Positions 52,058 to 62,091 are shown, numbered from the stretch's first letter. The stretch is 64,000 nt of DNA from Bradyrhizobium sp. 1 (GCF_023073315.1 NZ_JADPJH010000022.1:555917-619916); one strand, 5' to 3'. The notes: generated by a model from the letters alone, not told the origin. Translations and numbers: made by a program.

Positions 52058-54136
52058 ATGCGCCTGACTGCTGGATCGCCCGCACGCCTCGGTGCAAGCT
52101 GGGACGGACGCGGCACCAATTTCGCGCTGTTCTCGGCTAATGCGCAGAAGGTCGAGCTCTGCCTGTTCGACCCGCAGGGGCGGCGCGAGCTCGAACGTAT
52201 CGAATTGCCGGAACGTACCGAGGACGTCTGGCACGGCTATCTCAACGACGTCTCGCCGGGCCAGCTCTACGGCTATCGTGTGCACGGCCCCTACGAGCCC
52301 GAGCAGGGCCACCGATTTAACGCCAACAAGCTGCTGCTCGACCCCTATGCCAAGCGGCTTGCGGGACGGCTGGTCTGGAGCGATGCGCATTTCGCCTATC
52401 GCACCGGCTCGGCGCGCGAGGATCTGTCGTTCGACCGGCGCGACAATGCGCGCGGCATGCCGAAGGGCGTCGTCGTCGACGAGACTTTTAATTGGGGCCG
52501 GCGCGAGATCCGCCCCAACATTCCCTGGGAAGACACCATCATCTATGAGGCCCACGTCAAGGGCCTGACGCAGAAGCGCGACGACGTGCCGCCAAATCTG
52601 CGCGGCACCTATGGCGGGCTGTCGTCGCCGGCCATGATCGAGCATCTGAAGAAGCTCGGCGTCACCACGGTCGAGCTGCTGCCGATCCACGCCTTCGTCG
52701 ACGACCGGGTTCTGGTCGAGAAGAAGCTCGCCAATTACTGGGGCTACAACACGCTGTCCTTTTTCGCGCCGGAGGCGCGCTACGCCCAGGACAACGCGCT
52801 GGACTCCTTCCGCACCACGGTCGCGCGCCTGCACGATGCCGGCATCGAGGTGATGCTGGACGTCGTCTATAACCACACCGCAGAGGGCAATCACCTCGGC
52901 CCGACGCTGTGCTACCGCGGCATCGACAACGCCTCCTATTACTGGCTGAACCGCGAGAACCCGCGCTATTACGACGATTTCACCGGCTGCGGCTCGTCGG
53001 TGAACCTCACCCATCCGCGTGTGCTCCAGATGGTGATGGATTCGCTGCGCTACTGGGTCGAGGTCTGCCATGTCGACGGTTTCCGTTTCGACCTCGCCAC
53101 CACGCTGGCGCGCGGAGCTAACGGCTATGATCGCGGCAGCTCGTTCCTCACCGCGATCCGGCAGGACCCGGTGCTGGCGACCGTCAAGCTCGTTGCAGAA
53201 CCCTGGGATCTCGGTCTCGGCGGCTACCAAGTCGGCGCCTTCCCCTCGCAATGGTCGGAGTGGAACGATCGCTATCGCAGCGCCATGCGCCGCTATTGGA
53301 GCGGCGAAGGCAGCCTGATCGGCGACATCTCCAGCCGCATGACCGCATCATCCGATCTGTTCAATCACGACGGACGGCGGCCGCGCGCCAGCATCAACCA
53401 CATCACAGTCCACGACGGTTTCACGCTCGCCGACCTCTTCAGCTACAATGAGAAGCACAACGAGGCCAACGGCGAGGATAATCGCGACGGCTCCAGCGAC
53501 AACCACAGCAACAATTGCGGTGTCGAGGGCCCGACCGACGATCCCGGGATCATTGCCCTGCGGCGGCAGCTTCGCAAGAACGTGCTGGCCTGCCTGATGC
53601 TGGCACAAGGCGTTCCGCTGATGCTTGCCGGCGACGAGGTCGGCAATTCGCAATCCGGCAACAACAACGCCTATTGCCAGGACAACGAGGTCGGCTGGGT
53701 CGGCTGGGACAATCTCGGCAAGGACGGCGACGACATGGTCGATTTCGTCGCCGATCTCGCCGACATCCGCCGCCGGTTCTCGCAGCTGCGCAGCCATCGC
53801 TGGCTCGACGGCCGGCCCAAGGACGGCCTCTCCTACGGCGCGCTGTGGCTGACGCCCGCGGGCGACGAGATGACGGAGAACGACTGGAAGTTTCCCGAAG
53901 GGCGGTTCCTCTCCTATGTGATGGGGCCAATGGAACCGGGGAGCGCCGCGATCTTTATCGTACTGAACGCCGCCCCCGAAGAGATCGCATTCAGATTGCC
54001 CAAAATGCCCGAATACAAGAGCTGGCAACAGATCCTGAACACGACGGACGCCAAGCTGAACAGCGTTGATTTCCTGCCTGGAAGCGACAGCAAGGCGCCG
54101 CCGCGTTCCGTGCTCGCTTTCGCGGGGGCGCTATGA
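52058..54136 (+). CDS. glgX: Glycogen debranching enzyme GlgX
   Basis: A 692-residue isoamylase-type GH13 enzyme that removes short alpha-1,6 branches. It has an N-terminal immunoglobulin-like domain (GRGTNFALFSANAQKVELCL) and the catalytic motifs FRFDLATTLAR, LVAEPWDLG and ITVHDGFTLADL. It starts three bases after glgB and overlaps treZ. Its linear products feed MalQ, TreY or the GH15 enzyme. Confidence 0.94.
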   Translation: MRLTAGSPARLGASWDGRGTNFALFSANAQKVELCLFDPQGRRELERIELPERTEDVWHGYLNDVSPGQLYGYRVHGPYEPEQGHRFNANKLLLDPYAKRLAGRLVWSDAHFAYRTGSAREDLSFDRRDNARGMPKGVVVDETFNWGRREIRPNIPWEDTIIYEAHVKGLTQKRDDVPPNLRGTYGGLSSPAMIEHLKKLGVTTVELLPIHAFVDDRVLVEKKLANYWGYNTLSFFAPEARYAQDNALDSFRTTVARLHDAGIEVMLDVVYNHTAEGNHLGPTLCYRGIDNASYYWLNRENPRYYDDFTGCGSSVNLTHPRVLQMVMDSLRYWVEVCHVDGFRFDLATTLARGANGYDRGSSFLTAIRQDPVLATVKLVAEPWDLGLGGYQVGAFPSQWSEWNDRYRSAMRRYWSGEGSLIGDISSRMTASSDLFNHDGRRPRASINHITVHDGFTLADLFSYNEKHNEANGEDNRDGSSDNHSNNCGVEGPTDDPGIIALRRQLRKNVLACLMLAQGVPLMLAGDEVGNSQSGNNNAYCQDNEVGWVGWDNLGKDGDDMVDFVADLADIRRRFSQLRSHRWLDGRPKDGLSYGALWLTPAGDEMTENDWKFPEGRFLSYVMGPMEPGSAAIFIVLNAAPEEIAFRLPKMPEYKSWQQILNTTDAKLNSVDFLPGSDSKAPPRSVLAFAGAL

Positions 54137-55887
54137 GGCCATCCTTCGGGGCAATGCCGACGAAGGACGGCGTGTCGTTCCGCCTGTGGGCGCCCGGCGC
54201 GCGCCGCGTCGATCTGCTGCTCGACAGGCGGCACGCGATGCAGCGCCGGCAGGATGGCTGGTATGTGGCTGAGATTGCCGGGCTGCCGGTTGGCAGCAAT
54301 TACAAATTCAGGATCGATGACGAGATCGACGTGCCCGACCCGGCGTCGGCGTTCCAGCCCGAGGATGTGTTCGGCCCGAGCGAGGTGATCGATCACGATT
54401 CCTTCGCGTGGCGCGCGCAAGATTGGCGCGGGCGTCCCTGGGAAGAGACGGTGCTAATCGAGACGCATGTCGGCACCTTCACAGCTACGGGCACCTACCG
54501 CGCCATGATCGACAAGCTCGATCATCTCACAGCAACCGGCATCACCGCGCTGGAATTGATGCCGCTGGCCGATTTCGCCGGCCGCCGCGGCTGGGGCTAT
54601 GACGGCGTGCTGTGGTATGCGCCCGACGATGCCTATGGCCGCCCAGAAGACCTGAAGACGCTGATCGACGAAGCGCATCTGCGCGGGCTGATGGTGTTTC
54701 TCGACGTCGTCTACAATCACTTCGGTCCGGAAGGGAATTACCTCGGCCGCTATGCGCCGACTTTCTTCACCGACGCGCACACGCCCTGGGGCAGCACGAT
54801 CGATTTTCGCGTGCCGCAGGTGCGGGCGTTTGCGGTCGAGAACGCGCTGTCATGGCTGACCGATTATCGCTTCGATGGCTTGAGGCTGGACGCCGCCAAC
54901 CACATCATGGCGCTGCCCGGCGAGCCATCTATGCTGCACGATCTCAGCGTCGCCGCGGGCGAGCTCGCAAAGGCAACGGGACGGCATATCCATCTCGTAC
55001 TGGAGAATGGTGACAACCGCGCCAGCCTGCTCGATGCCGCGCAGGAGCCGCCGAACGGCAAATACCGCGCACAGTGGAACGACGACTATCACCACGTCTG
55101 GCATGTGTTGCTGACGGGCGAGCTCGCCGGCTATTACGCCGACTACCAGACCCCACGCATGGACCTCGCGCGGGCGCTCGCCTCAGGCTTCGTCTATCAG
55201 GGCGAGATCTCGGAATTCTGGGGCAAGAAGCCGCGTGGCGAGGCCAGCGGCGAGCTGCCGCCGACGACCTTCGTCAACTTCCTGCAAAATCACGACCAGA
55301 TCGGCAACCGGCCGCTCGGTGACCGGCTCGAGAGCCTGGCATCGCCGCAGCAGATCGAGGCCGCACTCGCAATCACCCTGCTCGCGCCGATGGTGCCGAT
55401 GCTGTTTCAGGGCGAGGAATGGGGATCGGCCGCGCCCTTCCCGTTCTTCTGCGATTTCCAGGGTGGCCTGGCTGATGCCGTACGCAAGGGGCGCAAGCAG
55501 GAATATGCCTGGGCCTACGAGAAGTATGGCGACGAGGTGCCGGATCCGCTCGATCCCGCGACGATGCAATCGGCGGTACTCGACTGGACTGGCCGCACGC
55601 CGGAGCAGGAGGCGCGGCTTGCGCTGGTGCGTGAGCTGCTCGCACTGCGTGGCAAAGAGATCGCACCACGGCTGAACGGTGCGAGCTTCGGCGATGCCGC
55701 GGCGGCCGATAGTGGCTTGCTGACGGCACGTTGGCGCATGGGCGACGGCACGACACTGAGCCTGACCGCTAATTTGTCTGACAAGGACATCACTTATTCC
55801 AGCAACGCTCCGGGCGCGCCGATCTGGGGCGGCATGACCGGCGACCGGCTCCCGCCCTGGTCGGTGATCTGGCATCTCGGGGGTTAG
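54133..55887 (+). CDS. treZ: Malto-oligosyltrehalose trehalohydrolase
   Basis: A 584-residue GH13 enzyme that releases trehalose from maltooligosyltrehalose. The catalytic motifs GLRLDAANHIM, HLVLENGDNR and FLQNHDQIGNR are intact; the N-terminal domain (FRLWAPGARRVDLLL) is typical. Its ATG overlaps the glgX stop and treY starts one base after its end. Confidence 0.94.
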   Translation: MRPSFGAMPTKDGVSFRLWAPGARRVDLLLDRRHAMQRRQDGWYVAEIAGLPVGSNYKFRIDDEIDVPDPASAFQPEDVFGPSEVIDHDSFAWRAQDWRGRPWEETVLIETHVGTFTATGTYRAMIDKLDHLTATGITALELMPLADFAGRRGWGYDGVLWYAPDDAYGRPEDLKTLIDEAHLRGLMVFLDVVYNHFGPEGNYLGRYAPTFFTDAHTPWGSTIDFRVPQVRAFAVENALSWLTDYRFDGLRLDAANHIMALPGEPSMLHDLSVAAGELAKATGRHIHLVLENGDNRASLLDAAQEPPNGKYRAQWNDDYHHVWHVLLTGELAGYYADYQTPRMDLARALASGFVYQGEISEFWGKKPRGEASGELPPTTFVNFLQNHDQIGNRPLGDRLESLASPQQIEAALAITLLAPMVPMLFQGEEWGSAAPFPFFCDFQGGLADAVRKGRKQEYAWAYEKYGDEVPDPLDPATMQSAVLDWTGRTPEQEARLALVRELLALRGKEIAPRLNGASFGDAAAADSGLLTARWRMGDGTTLSLTANLSDKDITYSSNAPGAPIWGGMTGDRLPPWSVIWHLGG

Positions 55888-55888
55888 C

Positions 55889-58675
55889 ATGCCTCCCGCA
55901 ATTCCTTTGGCGACCTACCGGCTTCAGCTCACCGCGGATTTCGACTTCGACAAGGCTGCTGCGGTCGTGCCGTATCTCAAGGCATTGGGGATCACGCATC
56001 TCTATGCTTCGCCGGTGATGAAGGCCCGCAAGGGCTCGACCCACGGCTACGACACCGTCGATCACAGCCAGTTCAATCCCGAGCTCGGCGGTGAAGCCGG
56101 CTTTGCACGGCTGAGCGAGGCGCTGATCAAACACGATCTCGGTCTCATCATCGATTTCGTGCCGAACCATGTCGGCGTGCACTTTGCCGACAATCCCTGG
56201 TGGCTGGACGTGCTGGAATGGGGACCGACCTCGCCGCACGCGGTCGCATTCGATATCGACTGGGATCTGCTGCCGCACCGCGCCCGCGGCGGCGTGCTGC
56301 TGCCGATCCTCGGCACCTTCTATGGCGAAGCGCTGGAGCGCGGTGACATCGAGCTGCGCTACGATGCCGGCGAAGGCAGTTTTTCCGCCTGGTATTTCGA
56401 GCATCGCCTGCCGATCGCGCCCGAACGCTACGGCGAAATGCTCCGCATGGTGGTCAAGGAAGCGGATGCCGCCGAGACGGAGGCCGGCAAGCACATGGTC
56501 GCGCTTGCGGCGCGCTATACCGGCCTGCGCCGCCCCAACCGCAAGGAAGCCCCTGGCTTCAAAGCCGAGCTGAAGGACATCGCGGGCGCCGCGGACATCA
56601 TCGCGCGCGGTCTTGCAGCCTATCGCCCGGCCGAGGACCGTCCCGCACCGACACTGGCGCTGCATCACCTTCTGGAGCGCCAGAACTACAAGCTCGGCCA
56701 CTGGCGGCTCGCCTCCAGCGACATCAACTATCGCCGCTTCTTCGACGTCAACGGGCTCGCGGGCCTGCGCGTCGAGGACCCGAGCACGTTCGCCGCCACG
56801 CACCGGCTGGTGAAGCAGCTGATTGCCGACGGCAAGTTGCAAGGTATCCGTCTCGATCACATCGACGGCCTGCGCGATCCCGCGCAATATTGCCAGCGGC
56901 TGCGCCGGCTGGTGCGCGACGCGCAGGGCAACACGAAACCGTTTTATACCGTGATCGAAAAGATTCTGTGCGAGCACGAGCAGCTGCCGCATTTCGCCGG
57001 CGTTCAGGGCACCACCGGCTATGAATGGATGAATGTCATCACCCAGGTCCTGGTCGACGCCAAGGGGCTGGAGCCGCTGGACGAGACCTGGCGGCAGATC
57101 AGCAACCGCCCGCCGCGGCTCGTGCCTTACGTCAAGGACGCCAAGCGTCGCGTGCTGGAGACGCTGCTGACCAGCGAATTCACCGTGCTGACGCGGCTGC
57201 TCGCGCGCATCGCCAACGGGCACTATTCGACCCGCGACTTCTCTGCCGACAGTTTGCGGCAAGCGCTCGAATTGTACGTGCTGCATTTTCCGGTGTACCG
57301 CACCTATCTGACGCATAGCGGCCCAACCGCCCTCGACCGCAAGTTGATCGACGACACCATCGCGCACGCGCGCGGAGAATGGTTCGCCGCGGACGAAGGC
57401 ATTTTCGACTTCCTGCGCGACGCCCTGACCATGGACCTGCTCAAGCCCGGCCGTCCGCCGCACAGTGCACCGCGCGTGAGACGTTTCGCGCTGAAGGTGC
57501 AGCAGTTCACCGGACCGATGATGGCAAAGTCGCTGGAGGACACTGCATTCTATCAATTCCATCGGCTGCTCGCGCTGAATGAGGTCGGCGGCGATCCGGC
57601 CAGCGCCGGTGTCACCATTCCCGCCTTCCACGAGGCGATGCGGGCGCGCGCCAGGGAATGGCCGCAAGGGATGACGGCGACCGCGACCCATGACACCAAA
57701 CGCGGCGAGGACGCGCGCGCGCGGATCGCAGCGCTCAGCGAAATTCCCGGCGAATGGACCAGCGCGGTTTCGCGCTGGAAGGTACTGAACGCGCCGCATC
57801 TTGCGCTCAACGGCAATCTGCGCGCGCCGTCGGCGACGTTCGAATACATGCTCTACCAGACCCTGCTCGGCGCCTGGCCGCTCGGGGAGACGGCCGATGC
57901 CGGCTTCGTCGAGCGTATCCAGGCCTATGCGCTCAAGGCCGCGCGCGAGGGCAAGGAGGAGACGAGTTGGCTCAATCCGCATGAGGCCTATGAGAACGGC
58001 GTCAAGAGCTTTATCGCAAAAATTCTCGATCCCGTGCTGTCAGGCGAATTCCTGGAGGCGCTTCAGACTCTGGCTCGCCGCGTCGCGCTGTTAGGGGCGC
58101 TCAACTCACTGAGCCAGCTCACGCTCAAGGCGACGCTGCCGGGCGTGCCCGACTTCTACCAGGGCACCGAATTCTGGAACCTGTCGCTGGTCGATCCCGA
58201 TAACCGCTGCCCGGTGGATTTTACGGCACGCCAGGCAGCACTGACATCGCTGGAAGCGCCGGATTGGCGCGTCTTGATCAAGAGCTGGCCGGACGGCCAG
58301 ATCAAGCTGGCCTGGACGCGGCACCTCCTCAAGCTGCGCAACGAGCTCGCCGACGTCTTTGCCCAAGGCGACTACCAGCCGCTTGAGGTGCGCGGCGCGC
58401 ACGCCGATCACGTCATCGCCTATGCGCGCCGGTACGGCCGTGCCGCGGCGATCGTGGTGGTCGGGCGCCAATTCGCAGCCTTCACACAGGCGGGCCGGGA
58501 ATGGCCTGCGCTCGAGGCTCTCGACGCCACCATCGACATCACCGGATACACCGCACCGGGTCTGGCCGGCAGCGAATTGCCGGTCGGGCAGGCTTTCCGC
58601 GATTTTCCCGCCGGGGTCATCAAGGCCCGGGCAGCGAGCGCCATCAGGTCTGCCCGGCGGCGCGTGCGCGCCTGA
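55889..58675 (+). CDS. treY: Malto-oligosyltrehalose synthase
   Basis: A 928-residue GH13 enzyme that turns the reducing end of maltodextrin into trehalose. It begins PLATYRLQLTADFDFDKAA and holds IRLDHIDGLRDPAQY, FYTVIEKILCEHEQLP and TATHDTKRGEDARARI with the three catalytic residues. With TreZ it gives a route from glycogen to trehalose, separate from TreS. It is the last gene of the rightward glucan operon. Confidence 0.94.
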   Translation: MPPAIPLATYRLQLTADFDFDKAAAVVPYLKALGITHLYASPVMKARKGSTHGYDTVDHSQFNPELGGEAGFARLSEALIKHDLGLIIDFVPNHVGVHFADNPWWLDVLEWGPTSPHAVAFDIDWDLLPHRARGGVLLPILGTFYGEALERGDIELRYDAGEGSFSAWYFEHRLPIAPERYGEMLRMVVKEADAAETEAGKHMVALAARYTGLRRPNRKEAPGFKAELKDIAGAADIIARGLAAYRPAEDRPAPTLALHHLLERQNYKLGHWRLASSDINYRRFFDVNGLAGLRVEDPSTFAATHRLVKQLIADGKLQGIRLDHIDGLRDPAQYCQRLRRLVRDAQGNTKPFYTVIEKILCEHEQLPHFAGVQGTTGYEWMNVITQVLVDAKGLEPLDETWRQISNRPPRLVPYVKDAKRRVLETLLTSEFTVLTRLLARIANGHYSTRDFSADSLRQALELYVLHFPVYRTYLTHSGPTALDRKLIDDTIAHARGEWFAADEGIFDFLRDALTMDLLKPGRPPHSAPRVRRFALKVQQFTGPMMAKSLEDTAFYQFHRLLALNEVGGDPASAGVTIPAFHEAMRARAREWPQGMTATATHDTKRGEDARARIAALSEIPGEWTSAVSRWKVLNAPHLALNGNLRAPSATFEYMLYQTLLGAWPLGETADAGFVERIQAYALKAAREGKEETSWLNPHEAYENGVKSFIAKILDPVLSGEFLEALQTLARRVALLGALNSLSQLTLKATLPGVPDFYQGTEFWNLSLVDPDNRCPVDFTARQAALTSLEAPDWRVLIKSWPDGQIKLAWTRHLLKLRNELADVFAQGDYQPLEVRGAHADHVIAYARRYGRAAAIVVVGRQFAAFTQAGREWPALEALDATIDITGYTAPGLAGSELPVGQAFRDFPAGVIKARAASAIRSARRRVRA

Positions 58676-58678
58676 GAT

Positions 58679-58996
58679 CTACTTCCCATCGTCCTTGGTC
58701 AGCAGAAGCTGCCCGCGCTTGCGGATGGTCGCCTGCGCCATCTCGGCAAAGCGCTGTAACAACCAAGGCAGCACTACCTGCACCTTGACTTGATCGTCCG
58801 TGACATCGACTTGGCCGCTCGCGATCTGACCGAGCGCGCGGATGCGGAAGGCCAGAGTATCGCCGCTCCAGCGCTCCTCCTCGACCTGCATCACGGGAAT
58901 GCTGGCCGCCGCACGGCTAAGCCCGGTCTTGAGCCGGCGCACCGCCTCTTCGCGGCCGAGCTTATGCGGAATCGAAACGATTAGCGGTGCTGACAT
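58679..58996 (-). CDS. Polyhydroxyalkanoic acid system family protein
   Basis: A 105-residue protein of the PHA_gran_rgn type (APLIVSIPHKLGREEAVRRL, GLSRAAASIPVMQVEEERWS, WLLQRFAEMAQATIRKRG). Family members were named from association with polyhydroxyalkanoate genes; none is nearby here. The start at 58996 follows GAGGGAC; a longer frame reaches 59056. It converges on treY, with only three bases between the stop codons. Confidence 0.78.
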   Translation of the reverse strand: MSAPLIVSIPHKLGREEAVRRLKTGLSRAAASIPVMQVEEERWSGDTLAFRIRALGQIASGQVDVTDDQVKVQVVLPWLLQRFAEMAQATIRKRGQLLLTKDDGK

Positions 58997-59085
58997 GATT
59001 GGTCCCTCATCATCGTGCCGGATCATGCCGGCCGGAGCGCCAAAGGTTCCATGCAAGTTGGGCCCGTGACCGGTGTTTCATCGTG

Positions 59086-59110
59086 GGAACTATAAAACCT
59101 GCGGCAAGTT
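59086..59110 (+). promoter_or_regulatory. Candidate EcfG-type promoter of the DUF3309 gene
   Basis: GGAAC (59086-59090) is followed by 16 bases and AGTT (59107-59110), one base from the general-stress consensus. The DUF3309 ATG is about 64 bases further on. Confidence 0.5.
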
Positions 59111-59173
59111 GCCCTCGCACAACGGGACAGGTGCAAACGACCCTTTTTTCCTGAAGGGCTGGAGGAGACTAGC

Positions 59174-59338
59174 ATGTCTATCGGTACGATCATTCTGATC
59201 ATCTTGGTTATCGCGTTGCTCGGCGGCTTCAGCGGCATCGGCGGCGGGCCATTCTACGGCACCGGCTATTACGGCGGCGGCGGCCTCGGGCTGGTCATCG
59301 TCATCCTGCTGATATTACTGTTGCTCGGACGGATCTAG
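59174..59338 (+). CDS. DUF3309 small membrane protein
   Basis: A 54-residue peptide starting MSIGTIILIILVIALLGGFS, with a glycine-rich centre (two GGG-type runs with Tyr and Phe) and a second hydrophobic segment ending LLLLGRI. This matches the short DUF3309 family, common and often multicopy in alphaproteobacteria. GGAGGAG lies upstream. It was below automatic length limits. The function is unknown; an association with stress is suggested only by its promoter candidate. Confidence 0.85.
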   Translation: MSIGTIILIILVIALLGGFSGIGGGPFYGTGYYGGGGLGLVIVILLILLLLGRI

Positions 59339-59348
59339 GGGAGGCTTC

Positions 59349-59437
59349 GTAGGATGGGTTGGCCGCAAGGCGTAACCCACCGCTTAGGTGTCCGCAGAGA
59401 CAGAAGTGGTGGGTTACGCTTCGCTAACCCACCCTAC
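59349..59437. repeat. Inverted-repeat element GTAGGATGGGTT...AACCCACCCTAC (copy 1)
   Basis: Terminal inverted repeats lie at 59349-59360 and 59426-59437, with one mismatch, and inner arms also pair (gcgtaaccca/gtgggttacgc). The right end contains the TAG stop codon of ligD, so the element extends into the end of that gene. A related copy lies at 63123-63210. Confidence 0.8.
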
Positions 59438-62091
59438 TTCTTTGTTGAAAGCTTCTTCATCGCCGCCTTGATCGACGCGGCCGCATCGTCATAACCATCC
59501 CACGCCTTCGACCGCGCCAGCAGGCCCGGCACGGTCCGCACCGTATATCGCTTCGGATCGAGATCGCCCTTCACCTGCGCCCAGGTCACCGGCATCGATA
59601 CCGTCGCGCCATCGCGCGCGCGGGGCGATAGCGGCGCGACTGCCGTCGACATGCGATCATTGCGCAGATAATCCAGAAAGATTTTTCCATTGCGCAGCTT
59701 CTTGGACATGTTGAGCAGGTAACGCTCGGGAGCGTCATCGGCCATCCACTGGCAGACGCCTTGCGCAAACGCTTTCGCCTCTTTCCAGCTCACCTTGTCA
59801 CGCGCGCCGTGAAGCAGCGGAACCACCACATGCAGGCCCTTGCCGCCGGTGGTCTTGCAGAAACTGTCCATGCCGAGATCCGTCAACCGCTGCCGCATCT
59901 CCTTGGCGGCTTCCACGACATCGGCGAACTTGACGTCCGGCGCGGGGTCAAGATCGAACACCAGCCGGCCCGGCGTGTCATAGGCATAAGGCGCACAGTT
60001 CCAGGGATGCAGCTCGACGCCGCCGATCTGCGCCACGGCCGCCAGCCCCTCGACCCGATCGATCTGCAAATACGGCTTGCGATCGCCGGAGACCCTTGCG
60101 AGCTCCAGAAGATTCGACGTACCCTGCATGGCGTGGCGCTGGAAAAAGCACTCGCCCTTGATACCATCCGGTGCGCGTATCAGCGAGCAGGGCCGCCCTT
60201 TCAGATGAACGATCATCCATTCGCCGACGGCTTCGAGATAGCGCGCCAGATCCAGTTTGGTGACCGGCTTGCCCTCGGCGTCGTCGGGCCAGAGCTCCTT
60301 GTCCGGCTTGGAGATGACGACACCCATCACCTCGGCGGTGCCGGTGTCCCGTTTGCCGACTTTCGGCGCGGCGCGCTTCCTGACTGAGGGCTCGGCGAGC
60401 TTAGTATCCGCGGGCGTTTCGGCCTCGACTTCCTCCGCGGACTTGTCCTGCCGCAAGCCCTTGAACGCGGCCTGACGGATATTACCGTCGGCGGTGAAGC
60501 CGGCAAACTCGATCTCGGCGACCAGCTCCGGCTTCAACCAATGTACGTCGCGCGTCTTTTTCGGTGCGTTTTTTCCGCCGAAGGGACTTTCCTTCGCTTC
60601 CATGGCCTTCAACGACGGCATGATTCGCTTGACCTTGTCGGCGCCGAACCCGGTGCCGACCATGCCGACAAAGGCGAGATGATCGCCGCGATGCACCCCC
60701 GCCATCAGCGAGCGGAATTTTCCGTTGGTGGTCTTATAGCCGCCGATCACGACCTCATGGCCCGCACGGCACTTCGCCTTGGTCCAGCTCTCCGTTCGCC
60801 CCGATCGGTACGGCGCATCGAGCTTCTTGGACACGACTCCTTCCAGTTCGAGCTTGCAAGCCGATTGCAGCACGGCATCGCCGCCGCTTTCGAAATGCTC
60901 GACATAGCGGATCTGGCTCGATTTTGTCTTGCGCGCCTGCAGCAACTCCTTGAGCCGCTCCTTCCGCTCGCCAAGCGGCAGACGGCGATAATCGAGGCCC
61001 TCGGCAAACAGAAGGTCGAAGGCAAAGAAGATCAAATCTTCAGTCTTGCCATCCGAAAGCGCGGCCTGGAGCGAAGAAAAATTCGGCGCCCCGTTGTGGT
61101 CGAGCGCGACGATCTCGCCATCGATCATGGTGGCGGGAAGCGCTCCCGCCTCCTTCGCTATCGAAGCAAACTTCTCGGTCCAGTCGAGGCCCTTGCGCGT
61201 CTTCAGCGTCGCCTTGCCATCCTCGACCCGGAGCTGCACGCGATAGCCGTCGAACTTGATTTCGTGGCACCAGCCCTCGCCGGCCGGCGGCCGTTCGACC
61301 GGCGTGCAGAGCTGCGGCGCGACGAAGTCCGGCATCTCGGAGATACTCTTTGCGGTCGTTGCGGTCGTCGCTTTTTTCTTTGCAACTTTGCCTGCCTTCA
61401 AAGCCGCGCGAGGCGCCGGCTTGACGGTTCGTCCTTTGGTCTCTTCAGCGCGGTTGGACTGCCAGACCGCATTCGCCTTGCCCGTGCCCTTCGCCAGCAT
61501 GAACGGCTTTGGCGCACGGCCCTTGCCACCGGCGATCTGCGCCATCGCGCGGCCGGAGGCGACCGACTTGTCTTCCGCCAAAATATCGTCGTCTTCGCTG
61601 GCATACTCATCGCGGTGCTTGATCAGGAGCCAATTGGTGCGCTTGCCGCCGCTGCGATCGTTCCGCATGCGCACCAGCACCCAGCTGCCATGCAGCTTGT
61701 CGCCGTGGAGCGTGAACTTGAGATCTCCCTTTTTAAAGCCGGCCTCGGGATTGTCGGATTCCCAGGTGCCGCGGTCCCACAGCATCACCGTGCCGCCGCC
61801 ATACTGTCCCTCAGGAATAGTCCCTTCGAAATCGCCATAGTCGAGCGGATGGTCCTCGACCTCGACCGCCAGCCGCTTGTCGTGGGGATCGAGCGACGGC
61901 CCTTTCGTTACCGCCCAGGACTTGAAGACGCCGTCGAACTCAAGCCGAAGATCATAATGCAGCCGGGTGGCGTCATGCTTCTGGATCACGAATCGCCGCT
62001 GCTTCGAGGGTGTCACTGCCGTCTTGCCCGAGGGTTCCGGCGTCTTCTCGAAATCACGCTTCTGGCGGTAGGTGGAGAGCTTTCGCAGCAC
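59434..62091 (-). CDS. ligD: Multifunctional ATP-dependent DNA ligase LigD
   Basis: An 885-residue end-joining ligase with three domains. Residues 1-160 are the phosphoesterase (HDATRLHYDLRLEFDGV, EDHPLDYGDFEG); residues 240-530 are the ligase with Lys279 (EIKFDGYRVQLR); residues 590-880 are the primase-polymerase (FDLDPAPDVKFADV, GKGLHVVVPL). The order is phosphoesterase-ligase-polymerase. It starts at a GTG and is divergent from ku. Its stop lies within a palindromic repeat. Confidence 0.95.
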   Translation of the reverse strand: MLRKLSTYRQKRDFEKTPEPSGKTAVTPSKQRRFVIQKHDATRLHYDLRLEFDGVFKSWAVTKGPSLDPHDKRLAVEVEDHPLDYGDFEGTIPEGQYGGGTVMLWDRGTWESDNPEAGFKKGDLKFTLHGDKLHGSWVLVRMRNDRSGGKRTNWLLIKHRDEYASEDDDILAEDKSVASGRAMAQIAGGKGRAPKPFMLAKGTGKANAVWQSNRAEETKGRTVKPAPRAALKAGKVAKKKATTATTAKSISEMPDFVAPQLCTPVERPPAGEGWCHEIKFDGYRVQLRVEDGKATLKTRKGLDWTEKFASIAKEAGALPATMIDGEIVALDHNGAPNFSSLQAALSDGKTEDLIFFAFDLLFAEGLDYRRLPLGERKERLKELLQARKTKSSQIRYVEHFESGGDAVLQSACKLELEGVVSKKLDAPYRSGRTESWTKAKCRAGHEVVIGGYKTTNGKFRSLMAGVHRGDHLAFVGMVGTGFGADKVKRIMPSLKAMEAKESPFGGKNAPKKTRDVHWLKPELVAEIEFAGFTADGNIRQAAFKGLRQDKSAEEVEAETPADTKLAEPSVRKRAAPKVGKRDTGTAEVMGVVISKPDKELWPDDAEGKPVTKLDLARYLEAVGEWMIVHLKGRPCSLIRAPDGIKGECFFQRHAMQGTSNLLELARVSGDRKPYLQIDRVEGLAAVAQIGGVELHPWNCAPYAYDTPGRLVFDLDPAPDVKFADVVEAAKEMRQRLTDLGMDSFCKTTGGKGLHVVVPLLHGARDKVSWKEAKAFAQGVCQWMADDAPERYLLNMSKKLRNGKIFLDYLRNDRMSTAVAPLSPRARDGATVSMPVTWAQVKGDLDPKRYTVRTVPGLLARSKAWDGYDDAAASIKAAMKKLSTKK

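Noticed and set aside
55790..57982. 730-residue frame opposite treY
   Set aside because: Antisense shadow in GC-rich DNA; treY is complete with catalytic motifs.
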